The notes beneath the pieces are model-generated. The model had not been told where the DNA came from. It did no database searches and saw only the letters and a list, made by a program, of their open reading frames with translations. Shown here piece after piece: positions 47,586 through 59,048 of a stretch of 64,000 nt of DNA (its first letter is position 1; each line of letters opens with the position of its first letter). This DNA comes from GCA-2746605 sp963710615 (GTDB taxonomy: Bacteria > Bacteroidota > Ignavibacteria > Ignavibacteriales > Melioribacteraceae): contig CAVQBF010000022.1 in NCBI GenBank assembly GCA_963710615.1, forward strand, positions 10,788 through 74,787, in the 5' to 3' direction. The position numbers were made by a program, and so were the translations under genes.

Positions 47586-50145
47586 ATGAGATTTCATGAT
47601 ATGAAAAACTTTATACTGGTTTTAACCTTTTTCGTTTTCTGGATTCAGCTAAACGCCCAAACAATTTTAACACCAAATGATAAGTTGAATGATAAGTTCT
47701 CTTTGGGAGAAATAGACGCAAAAGATTATTTCAATATAAGTTATGAAGATGGTGAGTTTTTGATAATGCCGGTAATTCCAGAAAACTGGACTTGGTTTAT
47801 GGTGAAAGACTTACCGGTTGAAGGTAAATTACTTTCGTTTGTATTTAAAGATGGTAGAATTTTTACAACTGATAATATTAGGACCAACCATAGAAGAATA
47901 AAATACAATCAAGATATAACGGACAAAGTTGAAGTTGATGCTAGGTTATACGCAATATACAGTGATAAAGGCAAGGAGAAGCACGCTGCTTTCTTTATTA
48001 ATAGTAATGAAAAAAATGAAACTCATATAAAAATTTCAAAATCAGTCTGGGGAGAGGAAAAGATAATACCGGTTGCAACTGAACCAGGTGAATTAAACTA
48101 CATAGTAATTCAGAAATTACCCAAGGAAGCCACCCCATTATATTTTAACGAACTTTCCGGTAAACGGGACACTATTGATTTGAATAAAAATTGGAAGTTT
48201 TCAAAAGATGGTAATGAACAAAGTATGATAAGAGATTTTAAAGATGACGAGTGGGAAAATATTTCAATTCCGCATTGCTGGAATGCAATTGATGTTTTTG
48301 ATACACGCAATATCAAAGATGATTATTATGTTAACGATAGATATTACCGTGGACCGGCATGGTATAGGAAATATTTCACTCTCAATAAAGGGAATAAAGA
48401 AAAAATATTCTTAGAATTTGAGGCTGCTTTTCAAAAAGCAGATGTCTGGATAAATGAACAGTATTTAGGAAAGCATCTTGGCGGCTACACTGCTTTCAAG
48501 TTTGATATCACCGATATTGTTGAATTTGGAAAAGATAACATACTTACCGTTAAGGTTGATAACTCATACGATTATAATTTGCCTCCTCATTCTGCGGATT
48601 ACTATATGTACGGCGGGATTTATAGGGATGTAAGATTAATATTAACCAACGAGATTCATTTTACAACAGAACCTAAAATCACTACTCCAAAGGTCAGTTT
48701 TACAAATGCTGATTTAGAAGTTAATACACAGATTAATATCACCGATGTAAGTACCAAGGAAGTTCATATCGTTTCAAACATAGTTAACAGTATGGGTGAA
48801 ATAGTTTCCTCAGTCTTTCAACATATAGAGCAAGATACAAATCCAAAAGAGATAGCATTGCACCACAGCGGAATAAAGAATCCTCATCTTTGGTCACCAG
48901 ATGATCAGTATTTATACAAAGTAGTTAACACAATTTACCGTGATAAAAAAGCGATTGATGAAGTTGTAACTCCAATCGGATTTAGGTGGTACAGTTTCGA
49001 TGCAGACTCGGTTTCACCCTAAATGGTGAAAGGCTTTTCCTAAAAGGAGTTAATAAACATCAAGATTACTTTAAGCTTGGTATTGCTGTTCCTGATTCTT
49101 TACAAGTCAAAGACATAAAATTACTTAAAGAACTTGGGGCGAATTTCATTCGACTAGCACACTATCCACAAGATTCCGCTGTATTGGAAGCATGTGATGA
49201 ACTAGGTCTAATTGTCTGGCAAGAGGTTCCACTTGTAAACAGCGCCGCCGTAAACGAAGAATTCTTAACTAATTCTAGAAACATGTTGAAAGAAATGATT
49301 CTCAGAGATTATAATCACCCTTCAATCGTTATGTGGGGGATTTCAAATGAATCCGTAATGGGTTTTGCAAGTAAAGAGGCTTTTGATAATGCATATAAAA
49401 TAATGGAAAATTTAAATACTTATGCAAAAGAGCTTGATCCGAATCGATATACAATACAAGCACACAATGATATGAAAGATGAATCGATTGCTTATGTAAC
49501 AGATTTACTAGGAAGAAATAGATATTTCGGCTGGTATGAAATGCCTATTACAAAGTTTGAAGAAGAACTTAGAAGAGAAAGAGAAGCACATCCTGCTTGG
49601 ATTCCAATCATCAGTGAATATGGCGTAGGAAGCAAACTTGGTTATCATGTTGAAAATCCCGAGCGTTACGACTTTAGTGAAGAATACCAATTACTCTTCC
49701 ATGAATACTATTGGAAGACAATAACTGAAACACCTTGGTTAGCCGGTTCGTTAGTCTGGGCTTCAATTGATTTCGGATCATTTACCAAATATGGAAATCT
49801 CCAGGTGTTAATCAAAAAGGATTATTTGATTTTCAACGTAGAAAGAAAGATGTCTATTACTTTTATAAAAGTCAATGGACGGACGAATTAATGGCTTACA
49901 TTGTCTCGCATACTCAACGCTTTCGCTATGGTGAAAAGGATGAACAAAAAGAAGTGAAAGTTTACAGCAATGGAAATGAAGTTGAATTATTCTTGAATGG
50001 GAAAAGCCGTGGTTTGCTCAAAAACCAATATGTCTATCGGTGGAATGTCAATTTTGTGGAAGGTGTAAATGAACTAAGAGTAATTGCTAAAAATGGTTTT
50101 GAGGTTGTTGAAGATAATATCTCAATCAGATACATTGTGGAGTAG
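47586..50145 (+). pseudogene. frameshifted exported GH2 beta-glycosidase
   Basis: About 853 residues over three frames. The first ATG is at 47586 but the signal peptide begins at the second (47601, MKNFILVLTFFVFW). About 165 residues of an extra domain precede the GH2 sandwich (DLNKNWKFSKDG; IPHCWNAIDVFDTRN; YRGPAWYRKYFTL; MYGGIYRDVRLI). At 49012 a G appears missing in GGG, breaking before GFTLNGERLFLKGVNKHQD. The catalytic domain shows NFIRLAHYPQDSAVLEACDE, SIVMWGISNES (acid/base Glu) and IPIISEYGVG (nucleophile Glu). A second break near 49800 precedes GVNQKGLFDFQRRKKDVYYF and the C-terminal beta domain. Beta-galactosidase or beta-glucuronidase activity cannot be separated by eye. Confidence 0.8.
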
Positions 50146-50180
50146 AATTTATAATTTATAATTAAAATTAAGGGAAGTCT

Positions 50181-51419
50181 ATGTTCAAAAACATAATAAA
50201 TATTTTTGTTTTAATAATAGGATTAAGTGTAAGTGTATTTGCTCAAAATTTTAATCCGGAAAGAGTGATACTAAATTTAACAGAGTGTCCTCACTCATCA
50301 GTCGCAGTAACTTGGAGAACAATAGATAAAGTAGAAAACCCGATGGCTCAAATTGCTAGAGCAACTGATTGGATTGAGTTCGAAGATTCGTTAGTTACTT
50401 ATGAAGCAGAAGTTAAAGGGTTTATCACTGACGAAGGTCAACAAGTCTACCACTATTCTGTTATTTTCAATGAACTTAAACCATTGACGGAATACTTTTA
50501 CAGAGTAGGTACAGATGACTATTTTACAGAATGGATTCAATATACAACAGCCGACGAAAACCCAACACCGTTTCAGTTTATTTATTTCGGTGATCCGCAG
50601 AATCACAATAAGAAGCATGTTACACGAGTCTTGCGAGAAGCTTACTCAAACAGCTCCGGAGGCTGATTTCTGGTTATTTTCCGGTGATATAATTGGTGAC
50701 CCGGAAGACTATCAAATAGCCGAATTCTTTTATGCCGGAGCTCCTTATATTAGAATGGTTCCCCAAGTCATGATTCCCGGCAATCACGACAGGAAATACA
50801 AAAGAGATGAGAACGGTGAATATCTCCGCAATGAAGATGGAAACAGAATCCGGTTACGTGAAATTGATCCTTATTGGCATACATCGTTTACACTTCCCAA
50901 AAACGGAATTGATGGACTTGAAGAAACTTCTTACTACTTTGATTACCAGGGAGTGAGATTTATAATGATCAATTCAAATGACAAAAGAGAAGAGCAGGCT
51001 GTGTGGATGGAAAAAATCTTAAAGAATAATGATAATAATTGGACTATAGTAACATTCCATCACCCGGTCTATTCTGCTGGAAGAGATAGAGATAGAAGAG
51101 AAACAAGAGATATCTTCTCTCCTTTGTTTGATAAATATAATGTTGATTTAGTATTAACCGGGCATGATCACGCTTATGCAAGAAGCCACAAGCTAAAAGC
51201 TGGTGAAATTGTAGATGAGAACAAGCAGGGAACTGTTTATATAGTTTCGGTAAGTGGACCAAAGATGTATAGTGTAAACAGTAATTATGAGCATCTGATG
51301 GTAAAACAGGAGGTTATGCTCAACTATTTCAAGTGTTAGATGTATCGGAAAATAAAATATCATATAAATCATATACATTAACTGGAAAAGTATTCGATTC
51401 ATTTGAATTGACCAAATAG
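50181..51419 (+). pseudogene. frameshifted purple-acid-phosphatase-type metallophosphoesterase
   Basis: About 412 residues with a signal peptide (ending VFAQ). The N-terminal part is a fibronectin-like purple acid phosphatase domain (VAVTWRTIDKVENPMAQIAR; LKPLTEYFYRVG). FQFIYFGDPQNHNKKH begins the catalytic domain. A break near 50645 (REAYS, then QTAPEADFWLFSGDI) and a second in the AAAA run near 51305 (KTGGYAQLFQVLDVSE) are needed to read the whole, ending in a TAG at 51417-51419. Other metal motifs are IPGNHDRKY, TFHHPVYSAG and LTGHDHAYAR. It is the third exported phosphoesterase of the window. Confidence 0.75.
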
Positions 51420-51436
51420 AAATCAAGAGAGCTGAA

Positions 51437-52627
51437 TTGTTGAGAAAACAAAATAATCAAAACCGTAAAGTTAGTACAATATACATACTAATAATGTTGT
51501 TTATGATTTTTATTAACACAAGTAGAGCACAATACGAATATGTCTTAAATGTTATTAAACCGCAACTATTGAATAAAATTGAAATTTTCGGTGACAAATT
51601 TCCAGAATATACAGTGGATGGGAAATGGTTGCTTGTCGATGATATAAATTGGTTTGCAGGTTTTCCTGGCGGTCAACTTTGGATTATGTATGAACTAACT
51701 GGTTTGGAACAATTTAAGGAATTAGCTATAATCGAAGCTAATAGATTAACACATTATTCCAATCTGGACAACACACACGATATGGGTTTTATTTTTCTTC
51801 CAACTTGCGTTGAAGCTTATAAACATACCGGAGAAGAGAAGTATAAAGTTGCTGCAATCCAAGCAGCAGAAATGCTCGGAAAACGATTTAATGAAAATGG
51901 AAATTTCATCCGTGCGTGGGGCAAACTTGGCTCAAAACCGAAAGCCGGCTGGATGATCATTGATACAATTATGAATCTCGAACTACTATTTTGGACTTAT
52001 CAGCAAACCGGTAACAAGGTTTTTTATAATATTGCCGTAAAGCATGCAAATACTGCGTTAAAAGAATTAATCAGAGATGATTATTCGTCTTACCACGTAA
52101 TTGAGTTCGATCTGGAAACCGGAGAGGTTGAAAAGAAAAGAACCCATCAAGGATTTGGTGATGAGACAACTTGGGCGCGGGGACAAGCTTGGGGTATTTA
52201 TGGTTTTGCGAAAACATTTCAGTTTACACAAGACAGCACTTATCTGAACGTATCCAAAAAAATGTCAGAATACTTTTTAGCACACCTTCCGGCTGATTTT
52301 ATTCCGTGCTGGGATTTATCACTCTCGGGAGAAAACATACCAAGAGATGCTTCAGCAGGAGCAATAGCGGCTTCGGGGTTGTTCTTGCTTAGTGAATTGG
52401 TTCCCAACGAAAATGAAAAAAAAAGTTTGCTCGAAAGCGCTGAAAAAATTTCAACATCGCTTGTAGAAAACTATTTATTCACAAATTCCGAACGTGAAAT
52501 CGAGCAGGGGATATTGCTTCACACCGTTTACAATCATAATGCAAATAAAGGTGTTGATGAATCCTATCCATGCGGCGATTATTACTTTCTTGAATCTTTG
52601 CAAAAATTAATAACACATATAAAATAG
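51437..52627 (+). CDS. GH88 unsaturated glucuronyl hydrolase
   Basis: A 396-residue GH88 enzyme with a signal peptide (ILIMLFMIFINTSRA). It removes the 4,5-unsaturated uronate left by polysaccharide lyases, working by hydration of the double bond. Visible are NWFAGFPGGQLWIMYELTG, NTHDMGFIFLPTCVEAYKHTG with the catalytic Asp, GWMIIDTIMNLELLFWT with the second Asp, THQGFGDETTWARGQAWGIYG and YPCGDYYFLESL. The start is a TTG at 51437. It is intact and lies between the phosphatase and GH97 genes; the lyase at 44106 is its natural supplier. Confidence 0.88.
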   Translation: MLRKQNNQNRKVSTIYILIMLFMIFINTSRAQYEYVLNVIKPQLLNKIEIFGDKFPEYTVDGKWLLVDDINWFAGFPGGQLWIMYELTGLEQFKELAIIEANRLTHYSNLDNTHDMGFIFLPTCVEAYKHTGEEKYKVAAIQAAEMLGKRFNENGNFIRAWGKLGSKPKAGWMIIDTIMNLELLFWTYQQTGNKVFYNIAVKHANTALKELIRDDYSSYHVIEFDLETGEVEKKRTHQGFGDETTWARGQAWGIYGFAKTFQFTQDSTYLNVSKKMSEYFLAHLPADFIPCWDLSLSGENIPRDASAGAIAASGLFLLSELVPNENEKKSLLESAEKISTSLVENYLFTNSEREIEQGILLHTVYNHNANKGVDESYPCGDYYFLESLQKLITHIK

Positions 52628-52651
52628 CAGCTAATAAAAACGGATGGAGAC

Positions 52652-54610
52652 ATGAATAAATATTCTGTTCAATTTGCAATATCATTATTACTTATCCTAC
52701 TAATCTCTTGCGGTGATATAAAAGTACCTCTAGAGGTCAAATCACCCGACGAAAAAATTTCCATAGCTTTTAATTTTAATCACACGGGCGGGATGAGTTA
52801 TTCTGTTGTGAATAACGCCGATACCGTTATTTACCTATCTAATCTTTCGATAGAATTTGAAGATGGCGTACTAACCCAAAACTTAAAAATAGTTGACGTT
52901 GAAACAAGCACTATTGATGAAACTTATGACCTAATTGTAGGGAAAGCCAAAAGTGCACGCAATCATTTCAATGAAATGAAAATTGAATTTGAAGAAAACA
53001 GAGAGAAAGGAAGAAAATTAAACTTGTATCTCAGGGCATATAATGATGGGGTTGCATATAGATACGAATTTCTTGGATCTACTGAGAATGAGGAATTGAA
53101 ATTAATAAGTGAGAATAGTGAATTTAATTTACCGGAAAATAGCGAAGGCTGGGTATTACAATTAGAAAACTTCAATACGAATTATGAAAGTGAATTCAAT
53201 CATCTGAAAATTGATGAAATCAATCCCGACACTTTAGTTGGTCTGCCGCTTACGGTTAAAACTCCTAATGAGAGTTATCTTGTAATTTCAGAGGCGAACT
53301 TGATTGACTATGCCGGTATGTATCTTAAAAAAGAAGTTGGTACTACACTTATATCAAAACTTTCTCCGCTACCGGATGGAGCCGGAATCTGCTTTAAAAC
53401 CGACGCTCCTCACTTATCCCCTTGGCGCGTAATTATGATATCGGATGAACCGGGAAAATTAATCGAGTCGAACTTAATAACAAACTTGAGCGATCCGTTA
53501 AAAATTGAAGACCCCTCATGGATAAAACCTGGAAAAGCTGCTTGGCCTTGGTGGTCGGGAAGAGTAGTTACCGATGTGGATTTTGATGGCGGTATGAATA
53601 CCGAAACTATGAAATATTATACCGATTTCGCTGCAGAGTTCGGTTTGGAATATTTACTGATAGATGCATTATGGTACGGCCCTCATAAAGATCCTTCGCA
53701 AGATATTACAACTACAATTCCTGAAATCGACATGCCTGGAATAATCAAATATGCGAGCGATCGTAATGTTGATGTCCTTGTTTGGTTGAACTGGGATAAT
53801 ACGAATAAACAAATGGAAGAAGCATTTGCACTATATAAAGAATGGGGAATCAAAGGGATAAAAATTGATTACATGAATCGTGATGACCAAGAGATGGTGA
53901 ACTTCTATTATAATGTAACAAAAAAAGCAGCAGAGAATAATTTGCTGGTTGATTTCCACGGCTCTTATAAACCTACAGGTTTGAGAAGGCAATATCCGAA
54001 CTTGATGACTCGCGAAGGTATTCTGGGGTTAGAGCAAACAAAATGGAGTGAATTAATCACACCCGAGCACAATGTTACTATTCCTTTTACGAGAATGGTA
54101 GTTGGTCCAATGGATTATACACCGGGCGCTTTTGATAATGTTACAAAGGAAGAATTTGAAGCTCGTTATGTTGATCCAACAGCAATGGGAACGAGAGCAC
54201 ATCATCTTGCTATGTATGTGGTATACGATAGTCCGCTACAAATGGTTAGTGACCATCCGGCTGCTTATCGCGGAAGAGAAAGGAGCTGAATTTCTAAAAG
54301 TTGTTCCTGCATCATGGGATGAAACAAAAGTTATTGATGGAGCAATTGGAGACTATATTATAATAGCTCGAAGTTTAAAAATGATTGGTTTATAGGTGCT
54401 TTGACTGATAACAATTCTCGTGTTTTTGATATTCCTTTAGACTTTTTAACAGATGGTACCTATACTGCAAACATTTTAAAAGATTCACCGGATTCCGAAT
54501 CGAATCCGAAAATAATAATAAATGTAGAAAAAGAAGTCGTCTCAACTGATAAGTTAAAAGTAGAAATGGTATCTGGAGGCGGATATGTTGTGCACATTAA
54601 GAAAAATTAG
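52652..54610 (+). pseudogene. frameshifted GH97 alpha-glycosidase lipoprotein
   Basis: About 652 residues. The lipoprotein signal is SLLLILLISC. The N-terminal super-sandwich (LEVKSPDEKISIAFN) leads to the barrel: PGKAAWPWWSGRVV, EYLLIDALWYGP, GIKIDYMNRDDQEMVNFYY and VDFHGSYKPTGLRRQYPN with LMTREGILGLEQTKW. After GDHP-type residues (SDHPAAYRG) a break near 54280 moves to EKGAEFLKVVPASWDETKV, and one A missing in the A5 run at 54377-54381 hides NDWFIGALTDNNSR. The ending is the C-terminal beta domain. GH97 contains alpha-glucosidases and alpha-galactosidases; the galactose context slightly favours the latter. Confidence 0.8.
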
Positions 54611-54663
54611 TAGTTGCACGGTAGTCTAAAATTAATATCTGAAATAACTATTGAGAAATATTT

Positions 54664-56300
54664 ATGAACTTTTCAACAATTGATTATACTATATTCGCCA
54701 TTTATATAATTGGTATCGTCAGTCTGGGTTTATACGTCTCTCGAACAAAAAAGGTCACGAAAAAAATTCTCAGGACTATTTCCTTGCAGGGAACAAACTC
54801 ACTTGGTGGGCAATAGGGGCTTCATTAATTGCGGCAAATATTTCGGCTGAGCAAATTATCGGTATGTCTGGCTCGGGATTTGCAATAGGACTTGCAATTG
54901 CATCTTATGAATGGATGGCTGCAATCACTCTTATTATTGTCGGCAAATATTTTTTACCGATTTTTATCGAAAAAAAGATTTATACAATTCCCGAATATAT
55001 CGAGCAGCGTTATAATAAAAACCTAAAAACCATTCTTGCAATATTTTGGATATTCCTTTTTATTTTCGTTAATCTTACTTCTGTTATATTTCTTGGCGCA
55101 AAAGCTTTAGACACAATTATGGGAGTTGGTGACGGCTCGATGATAATCCTATTTATAATTTTACTTGCCTCCATTGCTGCTGCTTATTCATTGTACGGAG
55201 GTCTATCGGCAGTTGCGTGGACAGATATAATTCAAGTAGTACTATTAGTTGTGGGGGGTATAATTGCTACTCTAATCGCACTTAATCATGTCACCATCGA
55301 AGGCGGAGTTTTCAATGGTCTTGCTCATATCTATAAAAACGCTGGTGAAAAGTTTCATATGATATTGGAAAAGGGTCACCCTGAATTTAGTAATTTACCT
55401 GGGATAGCGGTTTTAATAGGTGGACTTTGGATAGCGAACCTTTATTACTGGGGTTTCAATCAATATATTATTCAAAGGACGTTGGCTGCAAAATCACTCC
55501 GGGAATCTCAAAAAGGAATATTGTTTGCGGCATTCTTAAAGCTTCTTATCCCGATTATAGTTGTTATTCCCGGTATCATTGCTTATGTGATGTTTACCCA
55601 ACCCGAAGGGACCGCAGTGATTGAAGGAGTAAGAGATTCATTTACAAAATCTAACGGGTCAATAAATTATGATAAAGCATATCCTTGGTTGATAGGTCAG
55701 TTTGTTCCGGTTGGTTTGAAAGGTGTAGTAGTTGCGGCTCTTACCGCGGCAATTGTTTCTTCGCTGGCATCTATGCTGAATTCGACTTCTACAATATTCA
55801 CGATGGATATTTATAAACCATATATTGGTAAAGATAAAAGTGAAAAGAGATTAGTTCGAGTAGGCAGAATCAGTGCTGCAGTTGCATTGGTTATTGCATG
55901 TTTAGTTGCTCCGTTATTAAGAACAGTTCCTCAAGCATTTCAATATATTCAAGAGTACACCGGAATTGTTAGTCCGGGGATTTTAGCTGTTGCAATGCTT
56001 GGCTTGTTCTGGAAAAAAACTACAACACGTGGTGCCATTTGGGGAGCAATACTTTCAATTCCCGTTGCTTTATTCTTAAAACTTGATTTCATACAACTTC
56101 CTTTTTTAGACCAGATGTTTTATACATTTCTGATAAGTATAGTAATAATTGGAATGGTCAGTTTAACAACTTCAGAAGTAGACGATGATTCGCAAGGCAT
56201 CAAACTTACGTCAAAAATGTTTAGGACAGACAGTGCATTTAATATCGGGGCTTATTTGGTACTAATAATTTTGGTAGTTCTTTATACAATTTTTTGGTAG
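54664..56300 (+). pseudogene. frameshifted sodium:solute symporter (SSS family)
   Basis: About 545 residues with 13 or more transmembrane segments. The gene starts at the ATG at 54664 (NFSTIDYTIFAIYIIGIVSL). One A is missing from the A6 run at 54747-54752; with seven A's the frame reads on as TKKGHEKNSQDYFLAGNKL, the usual start of SSS sugar symporters. The rest is intact: SAEQIIGMSGSGFAIGLA, YTIPEYIEQRYN, AYSLYGGLSAVAWTDIIQV, WGFNQYIIQRTLAA and AALTAAIVSSLASMLNSTST, the sodium-binding segment. It probably takes up a sugar or uronate released by the neighbouring hydrolases. Confidence 0.82.
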
Positions 56301-56420
56301 TCAGCTTATGAGAACTGGGAGTTGCTTATAATTTGTTGTTCGAAGAGGAAATATTATCATTTTATTTTATTCAAACAACGGAATATAAGAGAATCACAAA
56401 ATTAAATCAAGGAGATTATA

Positions 56421-57823
56421 ATGAAGATTGTCAGATTGTTTTTATACTTACTTTATTAGCTTTTTGTCGTTCAATTATTGCAGGAGAACAAATTATTAGT
56501 GTTTATAACCGTGATAAGACCAGTCTAAACGGAAATTGGAAAATGATGAATTGACCCTTACGATAATGGTTACTACACTTTCCATCTTGATAAGAGTACA
56601 AAAGGTTACTTTTTAGACTCTACGAACCTGCGCACCGGATGAAAGAGCTGTTGAACATGAGTTCAGTGATGTCACGTATTCATTCGTTCCTGGTGATTGG
56701 AATACTCAACGTGATGAAACTTTCTTTTACGAGGATTAAATGGTATAGAGATGACTTTTGAGATATGAAAAGAAAAATGGTAAAAGAACATTCCTTTATT
56801 TCGGTGCTGGAACTACTCAAAGCTGTATCGTTTATATTTGAACGGCGAAGAATTGGAAGTCATGAAGGCGGCTCACACCTTCTTAATATTGAAGTCACAG
56901 ATGAGTTAAAGATGGCGCAAATTATCTAATTGTGAAAGTAGATAATTACCGCCTGAAGGATAGAGTACCTACGATTATGACAGATTGGTGGAACTATGGA
57001 GGATTGACAAGAGATGTTCTTTTAATTGAAACTCCGGGATCATATATACGCGATTATTTTATTCAACTGAAAAAGAATTCAATTGAACAGGTTGAAGGAT
57101 GGGTGCAGTTGGATGGAAACAATTCTAAAGAAGAAATTACAATTGAAATCCCAGAACTTGATTTTTCCATTTCAGCAGAAACCAACAGTAATGGTAAAGT
57201 AGAATTTCAATTCACAGAAAGCTTTAAACTTTGGTCACCGGAAAATCCAAAACTTTATGATATTGTAATAAAATCCCAAAACGACAAAGTTATTGATAAA
57301 ATAGGTTTTCGTTCGATCACAACGGAGGGCGAGAGAATACTATTAAACGGTAATGAAGTTTATCTGAGAGGCATCAGTATTCATGAAGTTGCCCCTCAGC
57401 AGAGCAGGTAGAGAGCATACTCGGAAGAAGATGCCGAGTTGCTTTTTCAATGGGCGAAGGAGTTAGGTTGTAATTATGTTCGTTTGGCACACTACACTCA
57501 CAACGAACATATGATCCGCAAAGCTGATGAAATGGGATTAATGGTTTGGGCGGAAGTGCCTGTTTATTGGGCAATCGATTATGAAAATGAGGAAACATAC
57601 CAGTTGCAAAACAGCAGTTGACTGAAATGATTGTGCGTGATAAAAATCGTTCAAGCATCGTACTTTGGTCGCTTGCAAACGAAACTCCCGTTATTGAAGT
57701 AAGAAATAAATTTCTTACCAAACTTGCCGATGAAATCAAAGTAATAGATGATACAAGATTACTTACTGCCGCTCTTAGGATTGTATTCAAAGATAATGTT
57801 TTAAAAATCGACGACCCCCTCGG
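56421..57823 (+). pseudogene. decayed GH2 beta-glucuronidase-like gene truncated by an insertion sequence
   Basis: Starts at an ATG after AAGGAG and carries a signal peptide (FILTLLAFCRSIIAG). Fragments in changing frames follow: TSLNGNWK, then IDPYDNGYYTFHLDKSTKG, PDERAVEHEFSDVTYSFVPG, RYEKKNGKRTFLYFGAG and VKVDNYRLKDRVPTIMTDWW. A longer open piece (56932-57411) holds the sandwich domain and VYLRGISIHEVAPQQSR. Next come ELGCNYVRLAHYTHNEHM and SSIVLWSLANETP with the acid/base Glu, and the gene ends in LKIDDPLGD at the IS3 boundary before the nucleophile. At least seven frame changes occur. The dosage of damage is far above that of the other genes, so real decay is likely here. Confidence 0.7.
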
Positions 57824-57869
57824 TGACCTGCCCCCATTAAGTGTACCACTGTTAAATATAGTTTCAACT

Positions 57870-58718
57870 TCAAGCATTAACTGCTAGAAGTGGAACTGTT
57901 ACCTCCGGTACCGGAGGCGAAAAATTTAATGAGCTATGTGGTCTGATATTATTGTAATGTTTCCGCCACATTTCTGTTAAAACTTTTGCTTCCAATATAG
58001 TATCAAATATCTCTCCATTCAATAGTTCATCACGTAATTTTCCATTAAATGATTCTATATAGCCATTCTCCCATGGACTTCCCGGTTCTATATATGCTGT
58101 TTTTACTCCTATTCTTTGTAACCACTTTCTAAGCTCTTTCGCTACAAATTCACTTCCGTTATCTGAACGAATATAATCCGGAACTCCATGGACTATAAAT
58201 AATTCTGATAGCTTATAAAGTACTTCTTTTGATGTTAGTTTCCGATCTACATAAATCGTCAAGCATTCTCTGCTATATTCATCTATTACGTTTAACATTT
58301 TTATTGCCTTTCGATCACTTGTTCTATCAAATACAAAATCATAGCTCCAAACATGATTTCTATACAATGGCTTCAATCTTATACATGAACCATCATTAAA
58401 CCACAATCTTTTTCGTTTGGGCTGCTTTTGTGGTACTTTTAAGCCTTCTCTTCTCCATATTCTTTCTACTCTCTTATGATTTACATGCCATCCTTTTTGC
58501 TTTAATAATGCCGTTATTCGTCGGTAGCCATAGCGTCCATAATCTTTTGCAAATTCTATTATCTCAGAGGCTAATTGAGCTTCATCCAGTTTTTCTGTTT
58601 TCTTCTTCCGCTGAGTCGAACGTGGTTGTTCCAATACTCTGCAAGCTCTTCTTTCTGAAACTTTTAGTTTTTCTACTACCAATTCTATAGCCCGACGTTT
58701 TTTCGCCGGAGAAGTCAA
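57870..58718 (-). CDS. IS3-family transposase OrfB
   Basis: A 282-residue DDE integrase-core protein. An HTH_21-like N-terminal part (YGRYGYRRITALLKQKGW) precedes the catalytic core: HVWSYDFVFDRTSDRKA (first Asp), IRSDNGSEFVAKEL (second Asp) and PWENGYIESFNGKLRDELLN (Glu). The ending IRPHSSLNFSPPVPE is typical of this family. It overlaps orfA by four bases, its TTG start sharing the orfA TGA stop; in this family OrfAB is usually made by ribosomal frameshifting. The reading frame is intact, so the element may be active. Confidence 0.92.
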   Translation of the reverse strand: MTSPAKKRRAIELVVEKLKVSERRACRVLEQPRSTQRKKKTEKLDEAQLASEIIEFAKDYGRYGYRRITALLKQKGWHVNHKRVERIWRREGLKVPQKQPKRKRLWFNDGSCIRLKPLYRNHVWSYDFVFDRTSDRKAIKMLNVIDEYSRECLTIYVDRKLTSKEVLYKLSELFIVHGVPDYIRSDNGSEFVAKELRKWLQRIGVKTAYIEPGSPWENGYIESFNGKLRDELLNGEIFDTILEAKVLTEMWRKHYNNIRPHSSLNFSPPVPEVTVPLLAVNA

Positions 58719-58990
58719 TTTAACCGGTTTGCTTCCTTCAATATCGAATTATCTATTGTAAGATCTGCTACTATTTTCTTTAACCGGGCATTCTCTTGTT
58801 CAAGACTTTTCAACCGCTTGGCTTGATCTACTCGGATACTTCCATATTCTTTTCGCCATTTGTAATAAGTTTGTTCATGTATTTCTAACTGCTTACAAAT
58901 CTCACTGATTGTGGCCCCTTGTGAATGAAGAACTTCTGCTTCTCGCAACTTCCTTATTATTTGCTCTGTGCTAAATCTTACTTTTCCCAT
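58715..58990 (-). CDS. IS3-family transposase OrfA
   Basis: A 91-residue helix-turn-helix protein (RFSTEQIIRKLREAEVLHSQ; ISEICKQLEIHEQTYYKWRKEYG) with a leucine-zipper-like C-terminal helix (RLKSLEQENARLKKIVADL). It binds the element's ends and provides the N-terminus of the transposase. It carries a good GGAGAAA site upstream of its ATG. Intact and upstream of orfB on the minus strand. Confidence 0.92.
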   Translation of the reverse strand: MGKVRFSTEQIIRKLREAEVLHSQGATISEICKQLEIHEQTYYKWRKEYGSIRVDQAKRLKSLEQENARLKKIVADLTIDNSILKEANRLN

Positions 58991-59048
58991 AAGTTTTTCT
59001 CCTTATTACTAAGTTAATAAAATGGACCACTTTTTGGGGGGCAGGTCA

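Larger units (their letters stand above)
57824..59048 (-). mobile_element. IS3-family insertion sequence
   Basis: A complete element of about 1.2 kb with orfA and orfB on the minus strand. The ends are inverted repeats beginning TGACCTGCCCCC: at 57824 reading inward, and at 59048 on the other strand, where the match continues for part of the next twenty bases (AAGTG and ACCA/TCCA blocks). The bases just outside, CGG on the left and ATC on the right, are not a direct repeat. The left flank is a GH2 gene and the right flank is unrelated, so the two sides were probably not contiguous before insertion. Confidence 0.85.

Noticed and set aside
40125..56300. Calling the cluster a classical SusC/SusD polysaccharide utilisation locus
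   Set aside because: No SusD-like gene and no SusC-type receptor lie within the cluster; the nearest receptor belongs to the galactose-regulated unit before the terminator at 40071.
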